A DNA stretch of 64,000 nucleotides from Bacillus sp. MUM 116 (lineage in GTDB: Bacteria; Bacillota; Bacilli; Bacillales; Cytobacillaceae), in the NCBI RefSeq assembly GCF_001866655.1, contig NZ_MLYR01000034.1, forward strand, positions 1 through 64,000. The letters run 5' to 3'. Position 1 is the stretch's first letter, and every line of letters begins with the position of its first letter. The translations under genes were made by a program, and so were the position numbers. This document shows, in pieces, positions 41,106 to 50,768 of this stretch. Under the pieces are notes generated by a model that ran no database searches, was not told where the DNA came from, and saw nothing but the letters and a program-made list of their open reading frames with translations.

Positions 41106-42239
41106 TTACTCCCCTGTTTTTCTAGCTTCGGTCATTTGCTTCCAAACAGATCCTTTTGCTTCTTCGCCGCCCTCGATTCGTTCAATTGCCATTTTTATTT
41201 GCATGCTGACCTCAAATTCAGAATCTTCCTCAGCAGCCTTTAAAGCAGGCACTGCCTTTGCATCACCTACTTCATATAAAAACATTGCCGCCCTCCAGCG
41301 GACTAGTTTGCTTGAATCTCTCAATGCTTTTATCATCTCGTCTTGGGCTTCCGGGAACCCAAGGTCTGACAAGCAATCACCGGCTGTACGGCGGACAGTA
41401 ACAGTTTTATCGCTAAGCGCTTTATATAAATATGGCAGGACCTTCGTATCTTTAATCATTCCAAGGTAAACGGTTGCCAATCTTCTGATTGATGGTTTCT
41501 CATCAGTTAAAGCCATTTCTAGAACTGGCAAATCTTCTAGTTCAGGATCATCCATCTGCTCAAGTAACTGGTAGCGTACATGCCAATCGGGGTTACTTAA
41601 ATCCGATTTTGAAACCTTTTTCCGAGAAACTGCTGTTTTTTTATCCGCTGTGTCACCTGATTGTGCTTTCTCAACCAATGCCACGAGCCGGGCATCTGGA
41701 TAAGCAGCAATCAATTCTTCGACCACTTCCTGGCCGATTTGATCAAAGTCACCATAGCGCACCCCTTGATTTTGCCATTTCCGCAATAAAATATAATTTT
41801 CTTCCGGAAGCTGTGCCGCCTCCCTTGCCTTTAAAAAATATTCCGGCATCCCATACCGTTTTTCAGTCGTGCCATCGGTTAATTTAACTTGCAAAGGAAT
41901 CCCTTTGAACATCTGGATTTCAACTTTGATTTCACCAAAATGTTCATCAATGGCTACTTTATTTTTAGCAATATCATCAGTATTTTCACCAAATGCCTGA
42001 CGGACCTTCGGCAATAGTTCCTTCCAATCAAATTTTGCATTCCGTTCCACTGCAAGGAAGTCAGCTACATGGTATACACCTTTGATACCTTCTATTTGTA
42101 AAACCTTTTGAATTACCTGTGGTGCATCCCCAGCGGTTTCTTTTTTATAATTATGGCTTTTCCCCATAGGGAGTTCTTCATTTAAGAGGATTTTCATTGT
42201 ATTTGGACTTGGAGTTGGCTCAATTGCTTTAATTTTCAA
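41106..42239 (-). CDS. cvfC: Conserved virulence factor C-like protein with Nfu N-domain and HEAT repeats (YpgR-like)
   Basis: The 377-residue protein joins an N-terminal Nfu/NifU-N scaffold domain (about 1-90: EPTPSPNTMKILLNEELPMG, then GVYHVADFLAVER) to a middle linker and C-terminal HEAT-like repeats (about 220-360: WHVRYQLLEQM, PSIRRLATVYLG, VTVRRTAGDCLSD, LVRWRAAMFLYEV). This layout is that of S. aureus CvfC and B. subtilis YpgR. The HEAT part probably binds another protein. Function unproven. In B. subtilis ypgR adjoins ypgQ; here the sigma-54 catabolic island and the ABC-F gene lie between. Confidence 0.9.
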   Translation of the reverse strand: MKIKAIEPTPSPNTMKILLNEELPMGKSHNYKKETAGDAPQVIQKVLQIEGIKGVYHVADFLAVERNAKFDWKELLPKVRQAFGENTDDIAKNKVAIDEHFGEIKVEIQMFKGIPLQVKLTDGTTEKRYGMPEYFLKAREAAQLPEENYILLRKWQNQGVRYGDFDQIGQEVVEELIAAYPDARLVALVEKAQSGDTADKKTAVSRKKVSKSDLSNPDWHVRYQLLEQMDDPELEDLPVLEMALTDEKPSIRRLATVYLGMIKDTKVLPYLYKALSDKTVTVRRTAGDCLSDLGFPEAQDEMIKALRDSSKLVRWRAAMFLYEVGDAKAVPALKAAEEDSEFEVSMQIKMAIERIEGGEEAKGSVWKQMTEARKTGE

Positions 42240-42342
42240 AATGAATCACCTTCTTTGTTTTCTGTAAACAGTTTAACATAATGAATAGGTTAAATTCACT
42301 ATGGATGCATCTACATGGTTGCTGCGGTCATTCAAAAAAAAA

Positions 42343-42371
42343 GAGCTTATCACATATGTAGTGATAAACTC
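42343..42371 (-). terminator. Terminator of the flavoprotein gene
   Basis: GAG-C-TTATCAC pairs with GTGATAA-A-CTC; on the minus strand TTTTTTTTTGAATG follows. Confidence 0.8.
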
Positions 42372-42380
42372 CCTTTTTCC

Positions 42381-44378
42381 TTACGGTTTAGCTGTTACAC
42401 TATTTTTGCCTTTAATTCCAATTCGAAGCGATGTAATCAGTCCCTCGAACGTTGCTTCTTCCAATGTCCTTGGAGCTAAGCAATCGCCAATCTGCCATAC
42501 CTCAGGAGCTGAATATTTAATTTGTTCATACAATTCCACATTCGGAACACGCCCCAATGAAAGAATAATTGAGTCGACATTTTTAATCGATTCTTTCTCA
42601 TAGGAAAATAAATTTCGAATCACTACTTCATTTTCTTTAATTTCGCCTAAATCATAGTGAGGAATCATTTTAATATTTAGTTGATAAAGTTTCTTTAAAT
42701 ATTCATTTCTTAAATATTGATGGACTTCCTCACCAATATAAAGCCTAGATGAAATTAACGATACTTGATGACCTTTTTCCGCAAGATCTATAGCTGCCTC
42801 CATCCCCGGCCAATCCCCGGCGAAATCAAAGACAAGGACATTTTTTCCAATCGTTATTCTTTGGCGATTAAAAAGTTGGTCAACCGTTTGTACTCTTGGG
42901 TCGTTTATACCAGGAATTTGCGGAATGAACGGACGGGAACCGACCGCACAGATAATCGAATCAGGTGCAATCCCATTAATATCATCAGGCTGGATATTCC
43001 AGCCAAGCTTGACATTTACATTGCTGATAGACAGCTTTTTAATAAAATTATCGAGCATCGTTTCTGCAAGCTCTTGTCTCATGGGCGTACGTTTTAACGT
43101 ATGCAGAAGCCCACCGACCTCATCCGCTTTATCTGCCAAAATCACTTCATGACCACTCTCATCTAATGTTAAGGCAGCCTTTAACCCTGCAGGACCTGAG
43201 CCAATGACAAGAACTTTCTTTTTCTCCCGGGGTGATTTCTGTAAATCTTGCACTTCAATTTCCTTTCCGGCAGAAGGATTTTGAACACAGCCGATTGCTA
43301 ATCCTTTATGGTAATGCCCGATGCAGGCTTGGAGACAGCCAATACAGGCATCAATTAAATGGTGATTCCCTTCCTTAGCTTTATTGGGCATTTCAGGGTC
43401 GACGATTAAAGACCGCGTCATCCCGACCATATCTGCCTTCCCTGTTGCGACAATTTGTTCCGCCTCGACCGGGTCGACAATCCGGGAACCGACAAACACT
43501 GGTACGGCACCAGCCATGCGGATTTTAAAGGCTTGCGACGAATTATATCCATGGTTGATTGGGGATGGCGGCACAATATGCGTCGAGCCCGCATAGGTAC
43601 TGGAATCCCCTGCCGTGACATTAATAAAATCAACACGTACTTGTTCCACCAAATATTCAACAATTTTGACGGAATCCTTTATATCCAACCCATCCATTGT
43701 CATCTCATCTGCACTCATCCGGATTCCGACTGTAAAGTCTTCGCCGACTTCCAGCCATACCCGCTTCATCACTTCGACAATAAACCTCATCCTGTTTTCG
43801 AAGGCCCCTCCATATTCATCTATACGATGATTGGTATGACTGGACCAGAATTGTGCTGGAAGATAGCCATGCGAGCAGCAGATTTCAACGCCATCAAGCC
43901 CGCCTTCTTTCGCAAGTTTCGCTGAATGGGCAAAGCCCTCAATCACATCTTTTATTTCTTCAATGCTCATCGGTCTTGGCATCGTACCAAATCGTAAACT
44001 TGGTACTGCAGATGGTGCTAATGCGGCAGTGCGATAATCGCTTGATACCACTTCTCTTCCACCGTGAAATAATTGACTGAACACCTTTGTCCCATATTGA
44101 TGGACTTTATTCGATAACTCTAAATAAGCCGGTACAATCCTTTGATCAAACCCCGCAATCGTATGAGTTGTCAACATTCCCGAAAGATGTACAGCGGCTG
44201 CTTCCAATACAATCAGTCCCGCGCCACCTTTTGCCCGTGAAGAGTGATAAGCTGTCATTTCAGGAGTTGGAATCCCATCAACAACATGATTGGTTTGATG
44301 TGCAGTACTGAGAATTCTATTTTTTAATTCTGTGTGACCAATTTGGATAGGGCTAAATAAATGTTTATAGTTTGTCAA
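42381..44378 (-). CDS. Old Yellow Enzyme-type FMN/4Fe-4S/FAD oxidoreductase (dienoyl-CoA reductase / N-demethylase family)
   Basis: The 665-residue protein has three parts: an FMN-binding TIM barrel (about 1-335) with GVEICCSHGYLPAQFWS and the substrate-side IDEYGG, a 4Fe-4S cluster bound by Cys345, Cys348, Cys352 and Cys364, and an FAD/NAD domain (from about 387, GSGPAG at 393-398). The family includes 2,4-dienoyl-CoA reductase, trimethylamine dehydrogenase and N-methylproline (stachydrine) demethylases. A sigma-54 promoter, its own activator and a sodium symporter next door point to catabolism of an imported small molecule, perhaps an N-methylated amino acid. Substrate is inference. No ribosome site other than AAGGAGTGAGTC before ATG 44378. 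Confidence 0.9.
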   Translation of the reverse strand: MTNYKHLFSPIQIGHTELKNRILSTAHQTNHVVDGIPTPEMTAYHSSRAKGGAGLIVLEAAAVHLSGMLTTHTIAGFDQRIVPAYLELSNKVHQYGTKVFSQLFHGGREVVSSDYRTAALAPSAVPSLRFGTMPRPMSIEEIKDVIEGFAHSAKLAKEGGLDGVEICCSHGYLPAQFWSSHTNHRIDEYGGAFENRMRFIVEVMKRVWLEVGEDFTVGIRMSADEMTMDGLDIKDSVKIVEYLVEQVRVDFINVTAGDSSTYAGSTHIVPPSPINHGYNSSQAFKIRMAGAVPVFVGSRIVDPVEAEQIVATGKADMVGMTRSLIVDPEMPNKAKEGNHHLIDACIGCLQACIGHYHKGLAIGCVQNPSAGKEIEVQDLQKSPREKKKVLVIGSGPAGLKAALTLDESGHEVILADKADEVGGLLHTLKRTPMRQELAETMLDNFIKKLSISNVNVKLGWNIQPDDINGIAPDSIICAVGSRPFIPQIPGINDPRVQTVDQLFNRQRITIGKNVLVFDFAGDWPGMEAAIDLAEKGHQVSLISSRLYIGEEVHQYLRNEYLKKLYQLNIKMIPHYDLGEIKENEVVIRNLFSYEKESIKNVDSIILSLGRVPNVELYEQIKYSAPEVWQIGDCLAPRTLEEATFEGLITSLRIGIKGKNSVTAKP

Positions 44379-44419
44379 ATTGACTCACTCCTTATCGTTT
44401 CGATTTAACAAGGTAACTA

Positions 44420-44434
44420 GCAAAAACCATGCCA
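44420..44434 (-). promoter_or_regulatory. Sigma-54 promoter of the flavoprotein gene
   Basis: On the minus strand TGGCAT, five bases (GGTTT), TTGC, one change from consensus, 42 bases upstream of ATG 44378. Confidence 0.85.
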
Positions 44435-44534
44435 AACTACTTCAGTCGTATAAGCAGTGAAATTTTTCCTTTATTTTTGACAGTTCATAATTATCCGCAA
44501 TATTTAATTGTATAATGAAAGAAAAAAGCGGGTC

Positions 44535-44560
44535 TTTTTTGCATCAATCGTTGCAAAAAA
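44535..44560. promoter_or_regulatory. Palindrome between divergent genes, candidate activator site
   Basis: TTTTTTGCA and TGCAAAAAA face each other across eight bases, about 100 bases upstream of the sigma-54 -24 element at 44434 and 113 bases upstream of the activator gene. Position fits an enhancer site; it could instead be a hairpin or autoregulatory site. The rest of 44435-44673 shows nothing clear. Confidence 0.5.
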
Positions 44561-44673
44561 GGTTCACTTTGGCCCAACACCTATAAATAATCAGTTTGAA
44601 CTAAGTTTTGGAAGAAGCAACCTCTATTTCAGATGCAAAATGTGTTCATTTTTTTAAAAGGATGGGTTGATGA

Positions 44674-46134
44674 ATGATCAATGAATTGAAAGCACAACAA
44701 AATATTATTCGGTTGGAAAAACTTAATGAATCTCTTCAAGAACAGCTAGATATAGCACTGCGAAAAATCAAGGAACTTACCCAAATATTAAATTCTTCTT
44801 ATGATGAAATTTTTGTTACGGATGCTGATGGAAATGTTTTATTTGTGAGTGACTCCTGCAAACATTTTACAGGCTTGCCTCCTGAGGCCTTTATCAATAA
44901 AAATATCTTTGAACTAGTGGAGAAGGGAATTATTACTGACTCTGTCACGATAAAAGCAATGCAAACCCATACAGTTCAGTCCAATGAACAAAATTATCCT
45001 AACGGAAAAACTGTCCTCGCGACAGCCAAACCTGTATTTGATGAAGAAGGAAAATTATATAGGATCGTCAGCAATTCACGGGATATTTCAGAGTTAGTTG
45101 AAATGAAAAGAAAACTGGCCGCAATGCATGCATTAACGAAAGAAAATCTGAATGAAGCCATCATTGAAAAAGCTATTGGCCAGCAAAGGTTTATTACTCA
45201 ATCCAAAAACATGATCAACACCCTGCAATTAGCGGAAAGAGTGGCTCCGCTCGACTCCTCGATTTTCATCCATGGTGAATCGGGGGTCGGAAAGGGCGTA
45301 TTAGCGCGGATTATTCATGAAAATAGCCCAAGAAAAGAGCGATCATTCATACAAGTGAACTGTGGGGCGATACCTGAAAGCTTGCTGGAATCTGAACTTT
45401 TCGGCTATGAAGCCGGGGCGTTCACCGGTGCAAATAAGCGGGGGAAAGCCGGCCTTGTCGAGATGGCGGATGGAGGGACCTTATTTTTAGATGAAATCGG
45501 CGAAATGCCACTTGAACTGCAAGTAAAAATCCTTCACTTGGTTCAAGAGAAAACTTTTAAAAAGGTTGGCGGAACCACCGAAAAGAAGATTGATATCCGT
45601 ATTATTTCCGCCACAAATAAAGACTTATTGCAAATGATTGAGGAAAAAAAGTTTCGCCAAGACCTATACTACCGCCTTCATGTTGTCCCGCTTAGAATCC
45701 CCCCGTTAAGAAAAAGGAAGCAGGATATTTTAGTATTAACGGAATATTTTTTAAAACACTTTAATCATAAATACTTGCAGCAGATTGAATTAGATGAAAA
45801 TGCTAAACTATTGCTGCAGCTCCAGGAATGGCGTGGAAATGTACGGGAACTGGAGAATTTTATTGAACAAATTGTTGTCACTGCATATAAACCGATCATA
45901 AGAATTGAAGATTTACCGCTCGTACTGGACCACCGATTTCATCCTGAAAGCAATCCGGGACTACAGCAGCTTCCATTAAAAAGGGCCGTTGAAGAAACAG
46001 AAAAACTGGTTCTTTCCTATGCGTTAAAGAAATATAAATCGACAAGGAAGATGGCCAAGGCATTAGGAGTAAATCAAACCACCATCATGAGAAAACTACA
46101 TAAGTATCAGATGACGACAAATGAAACGACTTAA
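44674..46134 (+). CDS. PAS-containing sigma-54-dependent activator
   Basis: The 486-residue enhancer-binding protein has a coiled N-terminus (about 1-38), a PAS domain (about 38-140), an AAA+ domain (about 170-400) and a Fis-type HTH near 445-480. Walker A is GESGVGKG (201-208), the intact sigma-54 loop GAFTGA is at 248-253, and Walker B is [11 protein letters not shown]. It lies between two sigma-54 promoters, one for the divergent flavoprotein gene and one for the downstream symporter, so it likely controls both. The PAS domain probably senses the substrate or redox state. ATG 44674 has AAAAGGATGGG upstream. Confidence 0.92.
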   Translation: MINELKAQQNIIRLEKLNESLQEQLDIALRKIKELTQILNSSYDEIFVTDADGNVLFVSDSCKHFTGLPPEAFINKNIFELVEKGIITDSVTIKAMQTHTVQSNEQNYPNGKTVLATAKPVFDEEGKLYRIVSNSRDISELVEMKRKLAAMHALTKENLNEAIIEKAIGQQRFITQSKNMINTLQLAERVAPLDSSIFIHGESGVGKGVLARIIHENSPRKERSFIQVNCGAIPESLLESELFGYEAGAFTGANKRGKAGLVEMADGGTLFLDEIGEMPLELQVKILHLVQEKTFKKVGGTTEKKIDIRIISATNKDLLQMIEEKKFRQDLYYRLHVVPLRIPPLRKRKQDILVLTEYFLKHFNHKYLQQIELDENAKLLLQLQEWRGNVRELENFIEQIVVTAYKPIIRIEDLPLVLDHRFHPESNPGLQQLPLKRAVEETEKLVLSYALKKYKSTRKMAKALGVNQTTIMRKLHKYQMTTNETT

Positions 46135-46163
46135 TTATTGTAGTAAGCAGAATTTTTAGAAAT

Positions 46164-46179
46164 TGGCACGAAAATTGCA
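46164..46179 (+). promoter_or_regulatory. Sigma-54 promoter of the symporter operon
   Basis: TGGCAC, GAAAA, TTGCA: an exact match to the SigL/RpoN consensus, 41 bases upstream of ATG 46221. Confidence 0.93.
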
Positions 46180-46220
46180 TTAACTTATAGTGAACAATCA
46201 AATTACAAGGAGTGATCAGA

Positions 46221-46361
46221 ATGGGGGAATTGCTTTTTTGTTTAGGTTATGGAGGTTCACTTATCATTTTAGGACTCATTACTAAATTTTTCGTTGGCAG
46301 AATGGAAAAAGACGTAATTACAACAACAAAAATAACGAAAGATGAAAAGGCGGGGATGTAA
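46221..46361 (+). CDS. 46-residue membrane peptide, symporter small accessory protein
   Basis: This small gene encodes one hydrophobic helix (about 4-25, LLFCLGYGGSLIILGLITKF) and a polar charged tail. AAGGAG eight bases before ATG 46221 is a strong ribosome site. It ends two bases before the symporter ATG, so the two are co-translated. Short one-helix partners before sodium:solute symporters are known in other bacteria, where they aid symporter function. It is the first product of the sigma-54 transcript. The family link is inferred from size and place. Confidence 0.78.
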   Translation: MGELLFCLGYGGSLIILGLITKFFVGRMEKDVITTTKITKDEKAGM

Positions 46362-46363
46362 AG

Positions 46364-47968
46364 ATGATTTATACAATCGGTATAACTGTCTCCTTCCTTG
46401 TGTACGTTATCATCGGTGTCATTCTTTCGAGGAGGGTAAAAAATTCTGAAGAATATTATGTATCAGGGAGAAAGGGCTCAACCTTAATGGTTACCGGAAC
46501 GCTAGTGGCTTCATTTTTAAGTACCGTCTCTTTCATGGGTGAGGCTGGTTTTTCCTATGAAGGATACCCAATCCTTTTGCTAATCCTCGTTATTTTTAAT
46601 GCAACTGGCTATGTTGTTGGAGTATTCTTTTTTGGACGGTATTTAAGAAGAAGTAAATCATTGACTGTTCCTGAATATTTCGGTAACCGCTTTCAATCCA
46701 ATAAAGTTCGTATGGCTGCGGCAATCACCACGATTCTTGGTATTGCTGCTTATTTGGTCGCTGTTACACAAGGTGCCGCTGTATTGCTTTCGGAAATTTC
46801 CGGTATTTCTTACACCTTTGCATTATTGATCATGTGGGTCGTCTATGCTTCCTTTACTGTTCTTTCCGGAGCTAAAGGGGTTATGGTCAATGATACCATC
46901 ATGTTCTTCATCTTTTCGATTGCCACTTACTTAGCCTTCCCGTTCATCATTCATTCTGCCGGAGGTTTTCCGGATGCGATTGTCAAAGCAGCGACGAATC
47001 CGGCGCGCCCGGATTTATTAAGCTGGCATGGAATCACCGGCCCGAATAACTATATGGGAGCACCATGGGAAGCGTTTATCTGGGCCGTCATTTTAGGTAT
47101 GGTTTGGTCAGCGGTTATTTCCATCAGCCCATGGCAGAGCAGCCGTTATTTAATGGCGAAAAATGAACATGTCGCAATTCGCTCGGGTGTTTGGGCAACC
47201 ATTTCCATCATCACGATTTACTTGTTCCTACACATCAGCATTTCAACGATTACAACGATCAACCCAGATATTAAACCGACAGAAAAAGTATTCATCTGGG
47301 CAGCAATGAATATTGTTCCGAAATGGCTCGGGATTATCATCGTAAGTGGAATTATGGCCGCAGCGCTGTCCTCCTGTGCCAGCTTCCTTCAACTCATCGG
47401 CAGCAGCATTACACGGGACATCATGGAACAATCTAGGAACAAAAAATACTCAGATAAGCGTCTGTTGGTGACGAGCCGAATTTCGATGATTCTCTCCAGT
47501 ATTGTCATCCTGCTTATTGGTCTATGGCAGCCGCCTTCCATTATGTGGATTGGTTATTTTGCGGCGACCTTATTTGCTGCTTCCTGGGGCCCAATTGCCT
47601 TTGCTAGTGTGTTCTCAAAAAAGGTAACAAAAAATGGGGCATTGTGGAGTATTATTATGGGATTTTTAGGGGTAGTTCTTGGGGAATCATTGAAAAAAGC
47701 CGGCGTTGTGCTTCCGGTGTATTTAAATCCTGTTATTATTGGAGTCGTATTAAGTTTATTCTCCCTTTGGATTGGTTCTAAATTTGGAGAAATTTCCAAG
47801 GAAGAGCGGGAATTTCAAGAAAATATTTTAAAACGTCCGATTGAAGCGAATGATCCAGAAGAAATGGCCATCACGAAAAAATATCCTGCATATTTAATGA
47901 TAAGCGGTGTCATTATTATCATTATTACATTCATTTTCTATTACTACCCGTTGACATTGGCGATGTAA
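46364..47968 (+). CDS. Sodium:solute symporter family transporter
   Basis: The 534-residue protein has about 13-14 membrane helices of the SSS (PutP-like) fold. Segments include SEEYYVSGRKGSTLMVTG near 28-45, FLSTVSFMGEAGFSYEG, SLTVPEYFGNRF, and the Na+-site helix SGIMAAALSSCASFLQLIGS near 328-347. It would take up an organic solute, such as an amino acid, betaine or carboxylate, with sodium. The sigma-54 promoter and the neighbouring flavoprotein gene suggest that it imports that enzyme's substrate. Exact substrate not decided by sequence. Confidence 0.93.
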   Translation: MIYTIGITVSFLVYVIIGVILSRRVKNSEEYYVSGRKGSTLMVTGTLVASFLSTVSFMGEAGFSYEGYPILLLILVIFNATGYVVGVFFFGRYLRRSKSLTVPEYFGNRFQSNKVRMAAAITTILGIAAYLVAVTQGAAVLLSEISGISYTFALLIMWVVYASFTVLSGAKGVMVNDTIMFFIFSIATYLAFPFIIHSAGGFPDAIVKAATNPARPDLLSWHGITGPNNYMGAPWEAFIWAVILGMVWSAVISISPWQSSRYLMAKNEHVAIRSGVWATISIITIYLFLHISISTITTINPDIKPTEKVFIWAAMNIVPKWLGIIIVSGIMAAALSSCASFLQLIGSSITRDIMEQSRNKKYSDKRLLVTSRISMILSSIVILLIGLWQPPSIMWIGYFAATLFAASWGPIAFASVFSKKVTKNGALWSIIMGFLGVVLGESLKKAGVVLPVYLNPVIIGVVLSLFSLWIGSKFGEISKEEREFQENILKRPIEANDPEEMAITKKYPAYLMISGVIIIIITFIFYYYPLTLAM

Positions 47969-48081
47969 GGGTAAATAATCTCGGATCCCAAAATTCCCCT
48001 TTGTAAAATTACACTTAAAATCTAAAAATCGGTATTTTTTCCGGATTTATCAATGGATCTTACCACTTTATCAGCGAATTG

Positions 48082-48116
48082 AAAAAGTTGCCCGCAACGT
48101 CAAGGGCAACTTTTTT
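48082..48116. terminator. Bidirectional terminator
   Basis: AAAAAGTTGCCC and GGGCAACTTTTTT pair around ten bases, between the symporter and the convergent ABC-F gene. Confidence 0.9.
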
Positions 48117-48127
48117 GATGTATGAGA

Positions 48128-50017
48128 TTATTGACCTTCCGCAAGCTCTGCTAGGTAGGACCAGCGTTCGATTAGCTGTTCAAGCTTCTCATTTAATTCT
48201 GCTTCTTGTTTCATCAAGTCCTGTGCTTTCGTAAAATCACTGCCAACCTTGGCAAGTTCCGCCGATGTTTCTTCCAGTTTTTCTTCTGTTTTAGCAATTA
48301 CGCCATCAATTTCTTCCCATTCTTTTTTCTCCATATAGGTCATTTTTTTCTTTTTTTCCTTTTCTGAAGATTTTGCTGGCTGGCTAGAAACACTGGACGC
48401 ATTATACACTTCGGTCAACGCTTCTTTTTCAAGAAATTCCGTATAATTTCCAAAAAACGAATCGATTGCTCCTTCCCCTTTTAAGACTAGCAGCTGGTCG
48501 ACGACCTTATCGAGGAAATAGCGATCATGCGATACATTAATCACAACTCCAGGGAAATCTTCCAAATAGTCTTCAAGAACGGTCAACGTCTGTGTATCAA
48601 GGTCATTAGTCGGCTCATCCAATAATAGAACATTGGGTGCCGACATTAAAATTTTTAACAAGTATAATCGGCGTTTTTCTCCCCCGGAAAGCTTACGGAT
48701 AGGTGTTCCATGAGTAAACGGCGGAAACAGGAAACGCTCAAGCATTTGCGCAGCTGAAATCGTTTTGCCATCGGATGTCTCGACAATTTGTGCTGTTTCC
48801 TTAATGTATTCAATCATCCGCATGTTTTCATCCATGTCTTCGCTTTCCTGTGTGTAATAAGCGATTTTAACCGTTTGCCCCATTACGAACTCGCCCTCAT
48901 CAAGTGGAATTCGTTTTGCCAAAATGTTGAGGAGTGTGGATTTGCCGGCTCCATTTTTGCCAATAATACCGATCCGGTCGCCCGGCTTTACCAACAGATC
49001 AAAATGATTAAGAATTGTTTTGGCGCCATACCGTTTGGAAGCATCCTTTAATTCAAAAACCTGCTTGCCAAGCCGGCTTCCATTTAAGGAAATATCGAGC
49101 TTCTCCCCGGAAAGTTTTCCACCGGCAAGCTTTTCATCCAGCTCCTCAAAGCGCTGAATCCGGGCCTTTTGCTTTGTTGTTCTTGCTTTTGCCCCTCGTC
49201 TGATCCATTCGAGCTCGCGTCGGAAAAGGTTTTTCCTTTTTTCAAACGTTGCGGCCTCATTTTCTTCACGGATAGCTTTTGCTTCCAAAAATGCCGCATA
49301 ATTCCCTTTATAGCTGTATAAGTTCCCGCCATCCAACTCAAACATTCGATTTGTCACGCGGTCTAAAAAGTAGCGATCATGGGTAACGAGCAAAATCGAG
49401 CCGCTATACCTGCTTAAATAATCCTCCAGCCATTTAACGGTATCAAAATCAAGATGGTTGGTCGGTTCGTCCAAAATAAGTAAATCCGGCTCAGCAATTA
49501 AAACCTGTGCCATCGCTACACGTTTTTTCTGTCCACCGGAAAGCTCGCCAATCTTCTTTCCAAAATCCTCAACTCCCAATTTTGTTAAAATGGATTTCGC
49601 ATTAGTGCTTGCATCCCATGCACCCAGCGCATCCATTTGTTTTTGTAATTGAAAAAGCTCGTCCTGCACTTTGGAATCATTAGGTGCCGCATTCAGCTTC
49701 TGAAGTGTGTTTTCATAATCCCGCATCAATTTTAAAATTGGTGCCTCACCATGATAGACTTGCTCAAGAACGGTGCGCTCTACATCAAAATCAGGCTGTT
49801 GTGCCAAAAATGCAATGGAATAATCCTTCCCGGCAATAATTTTCCCCTCGTCCGGCTGATCCAATCCAGCTACAATTTTCAATAGTGATGATTTCCCCGT
49901 TCCATTTACCCCAATTAAACCGACACGTTCCTTTTCACCGATTGTAAAGGAAATATTGTTAAAGAGCTGTTTTTCCCCATAGGTCTTTGTAACGTTTTCC
50001 ACCGTGAGCATTTTCAT
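48128..50017 (-). CDS. ABC-F ribosome-associated ATPase (YfmR/Uup-type)
   Basis: The 629-residue protein has two ABC ATPase domains without membrane helices (Walker A GVNGTGKS and GKNGAGKS; LSGGQKKR and LSGGEKRR signatures; LLILDEPTNHLDF and LLLDEPTNDLDT). An inter-domain linker rich in basic residues (RRELEWIRRGAKARTTKQKA) lies between them, and a C-terminal coiled coil (about 540-629) ends it. Such proteins bind the ribosomal E site and rescue stalled translation; length equals B. subtilis YfmR. ATG 50017 overlaps the HD gene stop as ATGA; the open frame to 50032 is not used. Confidence 0.93.
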   Translation of the reverse strand: MKMLTVENVTKTYGEKQLFNNISFTIGEKERVGLIGVNGTGKSSLLKIVAGLDQPDEGKIIAGKDYSIAFLAQQPDFDVERTVLEQVYHGEAPILKLMRDYENTLQKLNAAPNDSKVQDELFQLQKQMDALGAWDASTNAKSILTKLGVEDFGKKIGELSGGQKKRVAMAQVLIAEPDLLILDEPTNHLDFDTVKWLEDYLSRYSGSILLVTHDRYFLDRVTNRMFELDGGNLYSYKGNYAAFLEAKAIREENEAATFEKRKNLFRRELEWIRRGAKARTTKQKARIQRFEELDEKLAGGKLSGEKLDISLNGSRLGKQVFELKDASKRYGAKTILNHFDLLVKPGDRIGIIGKNGAGKSTLLNILAKRIPLDEGEFVMGQTVKIAYYTQESEDMDENMRMIEYIKETAQIVETSDGKTISAAQMLERFLFPPFTHGTPIRKLSGGEKRRLYLLKILMSAPNVLLLDEPTNDLDTQTLTVLEDYLEDFPGVVINVSHDRYFLDKVVDQLLVLKGEGAIDSFFGNYTEFLEKEALTEVYNASSVSSQPAKSSEKEKKKKMTYMEKKEWEEIDGVIAKTEEKLEETSAELAKVGSDFTKAQDLMKQEAELNEKLEQLIERWSYLAELAEGQ

Positions 50018-50661
50018 GATTGACCATTCCATTCTTGATAAAATTGTTCTAAAAATCTCTCCATCATTTGATGGCGGCTTTCAGCCATTTTTTTTGCCGT
50101 TTCTGTATTTAATAAGTCTTTTAATTTCAGAAGTTTTTCATAGAAATGGTTGATGCTTGTTGATTTCCCTTTTCGGTATTCATCTATCGTCATTTCTTCT
50201 CTTATTTGGTAGGAAGGATCGTAAATCTGCTGGCCCTTTTTCCCCCCATAGGCAAAGACACGGGCTATCCCGATAGCACCAATCGCATCCAGTCGATCAG
50301 CATCTTGGACGGTTTTCGCCTCGACTGATTCTAGTTCTATTTTTCTTCCACCTTTAAAAGAAATAGAGGCGATAATCTTTTTGATTTGCTTTTTATCTTC
50401 TTCTGATAATTCGCTTGCCTTTAAAAATCCATCCAGCTTTGCTTCGCCTTTTTCTGCGGTTTCATTTAGTTTTTCATCCGGTATATCATGAAGGAGAGCT
50501 GCCATTTCAATAATGAACGGGTCTCCTAATTTTTCTTGTTCGTTTATATATAATGCATTACGGCGGACGCGGTCCACGTGGAACCAATCATGCCCCGTTG
50601 CATCTTCACCTAGTTCAATTTGGACAAACTTCTCCGTTTGTTCAATTATTTGTTTTTTCAC
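50014..50661 (-). CDS. ypgQ: HD-domain metal-dependent phosphohydrolase (YpgQ-like)
   Basis: The protein of about 215 residues has the HD signature: HDWFHVDRVRRNALYI near residue 27-42, ALLHDIPDEKL with the HD pair near 58-61, and a distal VQDADRLDAIGAIGIARVF. YpgQ-type enzymes hydrolyse nucleoside triphosphates to release pyrophosphate. GTG 50661 follows AGGTG by six bases; the GTG at 50670 is on the site itself. It overlaps the ABC-F start by four bases. Confidence 0.9.
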   Translation of the reverse strand: MKKQIIEQTEKFVQIELGEDATGHDWFHVDRVRRNALYINEQEKLGDPFIIEMAALLHDIPDEKLNETAEKGEAKLDGFLKASELSEEDKKQIKKIIASISFKGGRKIELESVEAKTVQDADRLDAIGAIGIARVFAYGGKKGQQIYDPSYQIREEMTIDEYRKGKSTSINHFYEKLLKLKDLLNTETAKKMAESRHQMMERFLEQFYQEWNGQS

Positions 50662-50768
50662 ATAAAACACCTACCCTCACCTTTGCTATTCTATCATGAA
50701 AAAGAGGGATAGATGAATCCTTGCTCTAAAAAAGAAAAATCCGCAGGAAACCCGCAGACCCAAATCAC

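Noticed and set aside
44541..44556. Catabolite-responsive (cre) element in the flavoprotein/activator gap
   Set aside because: The TTGCA palindrome has the wrong centre and spacing for a cre consensus.
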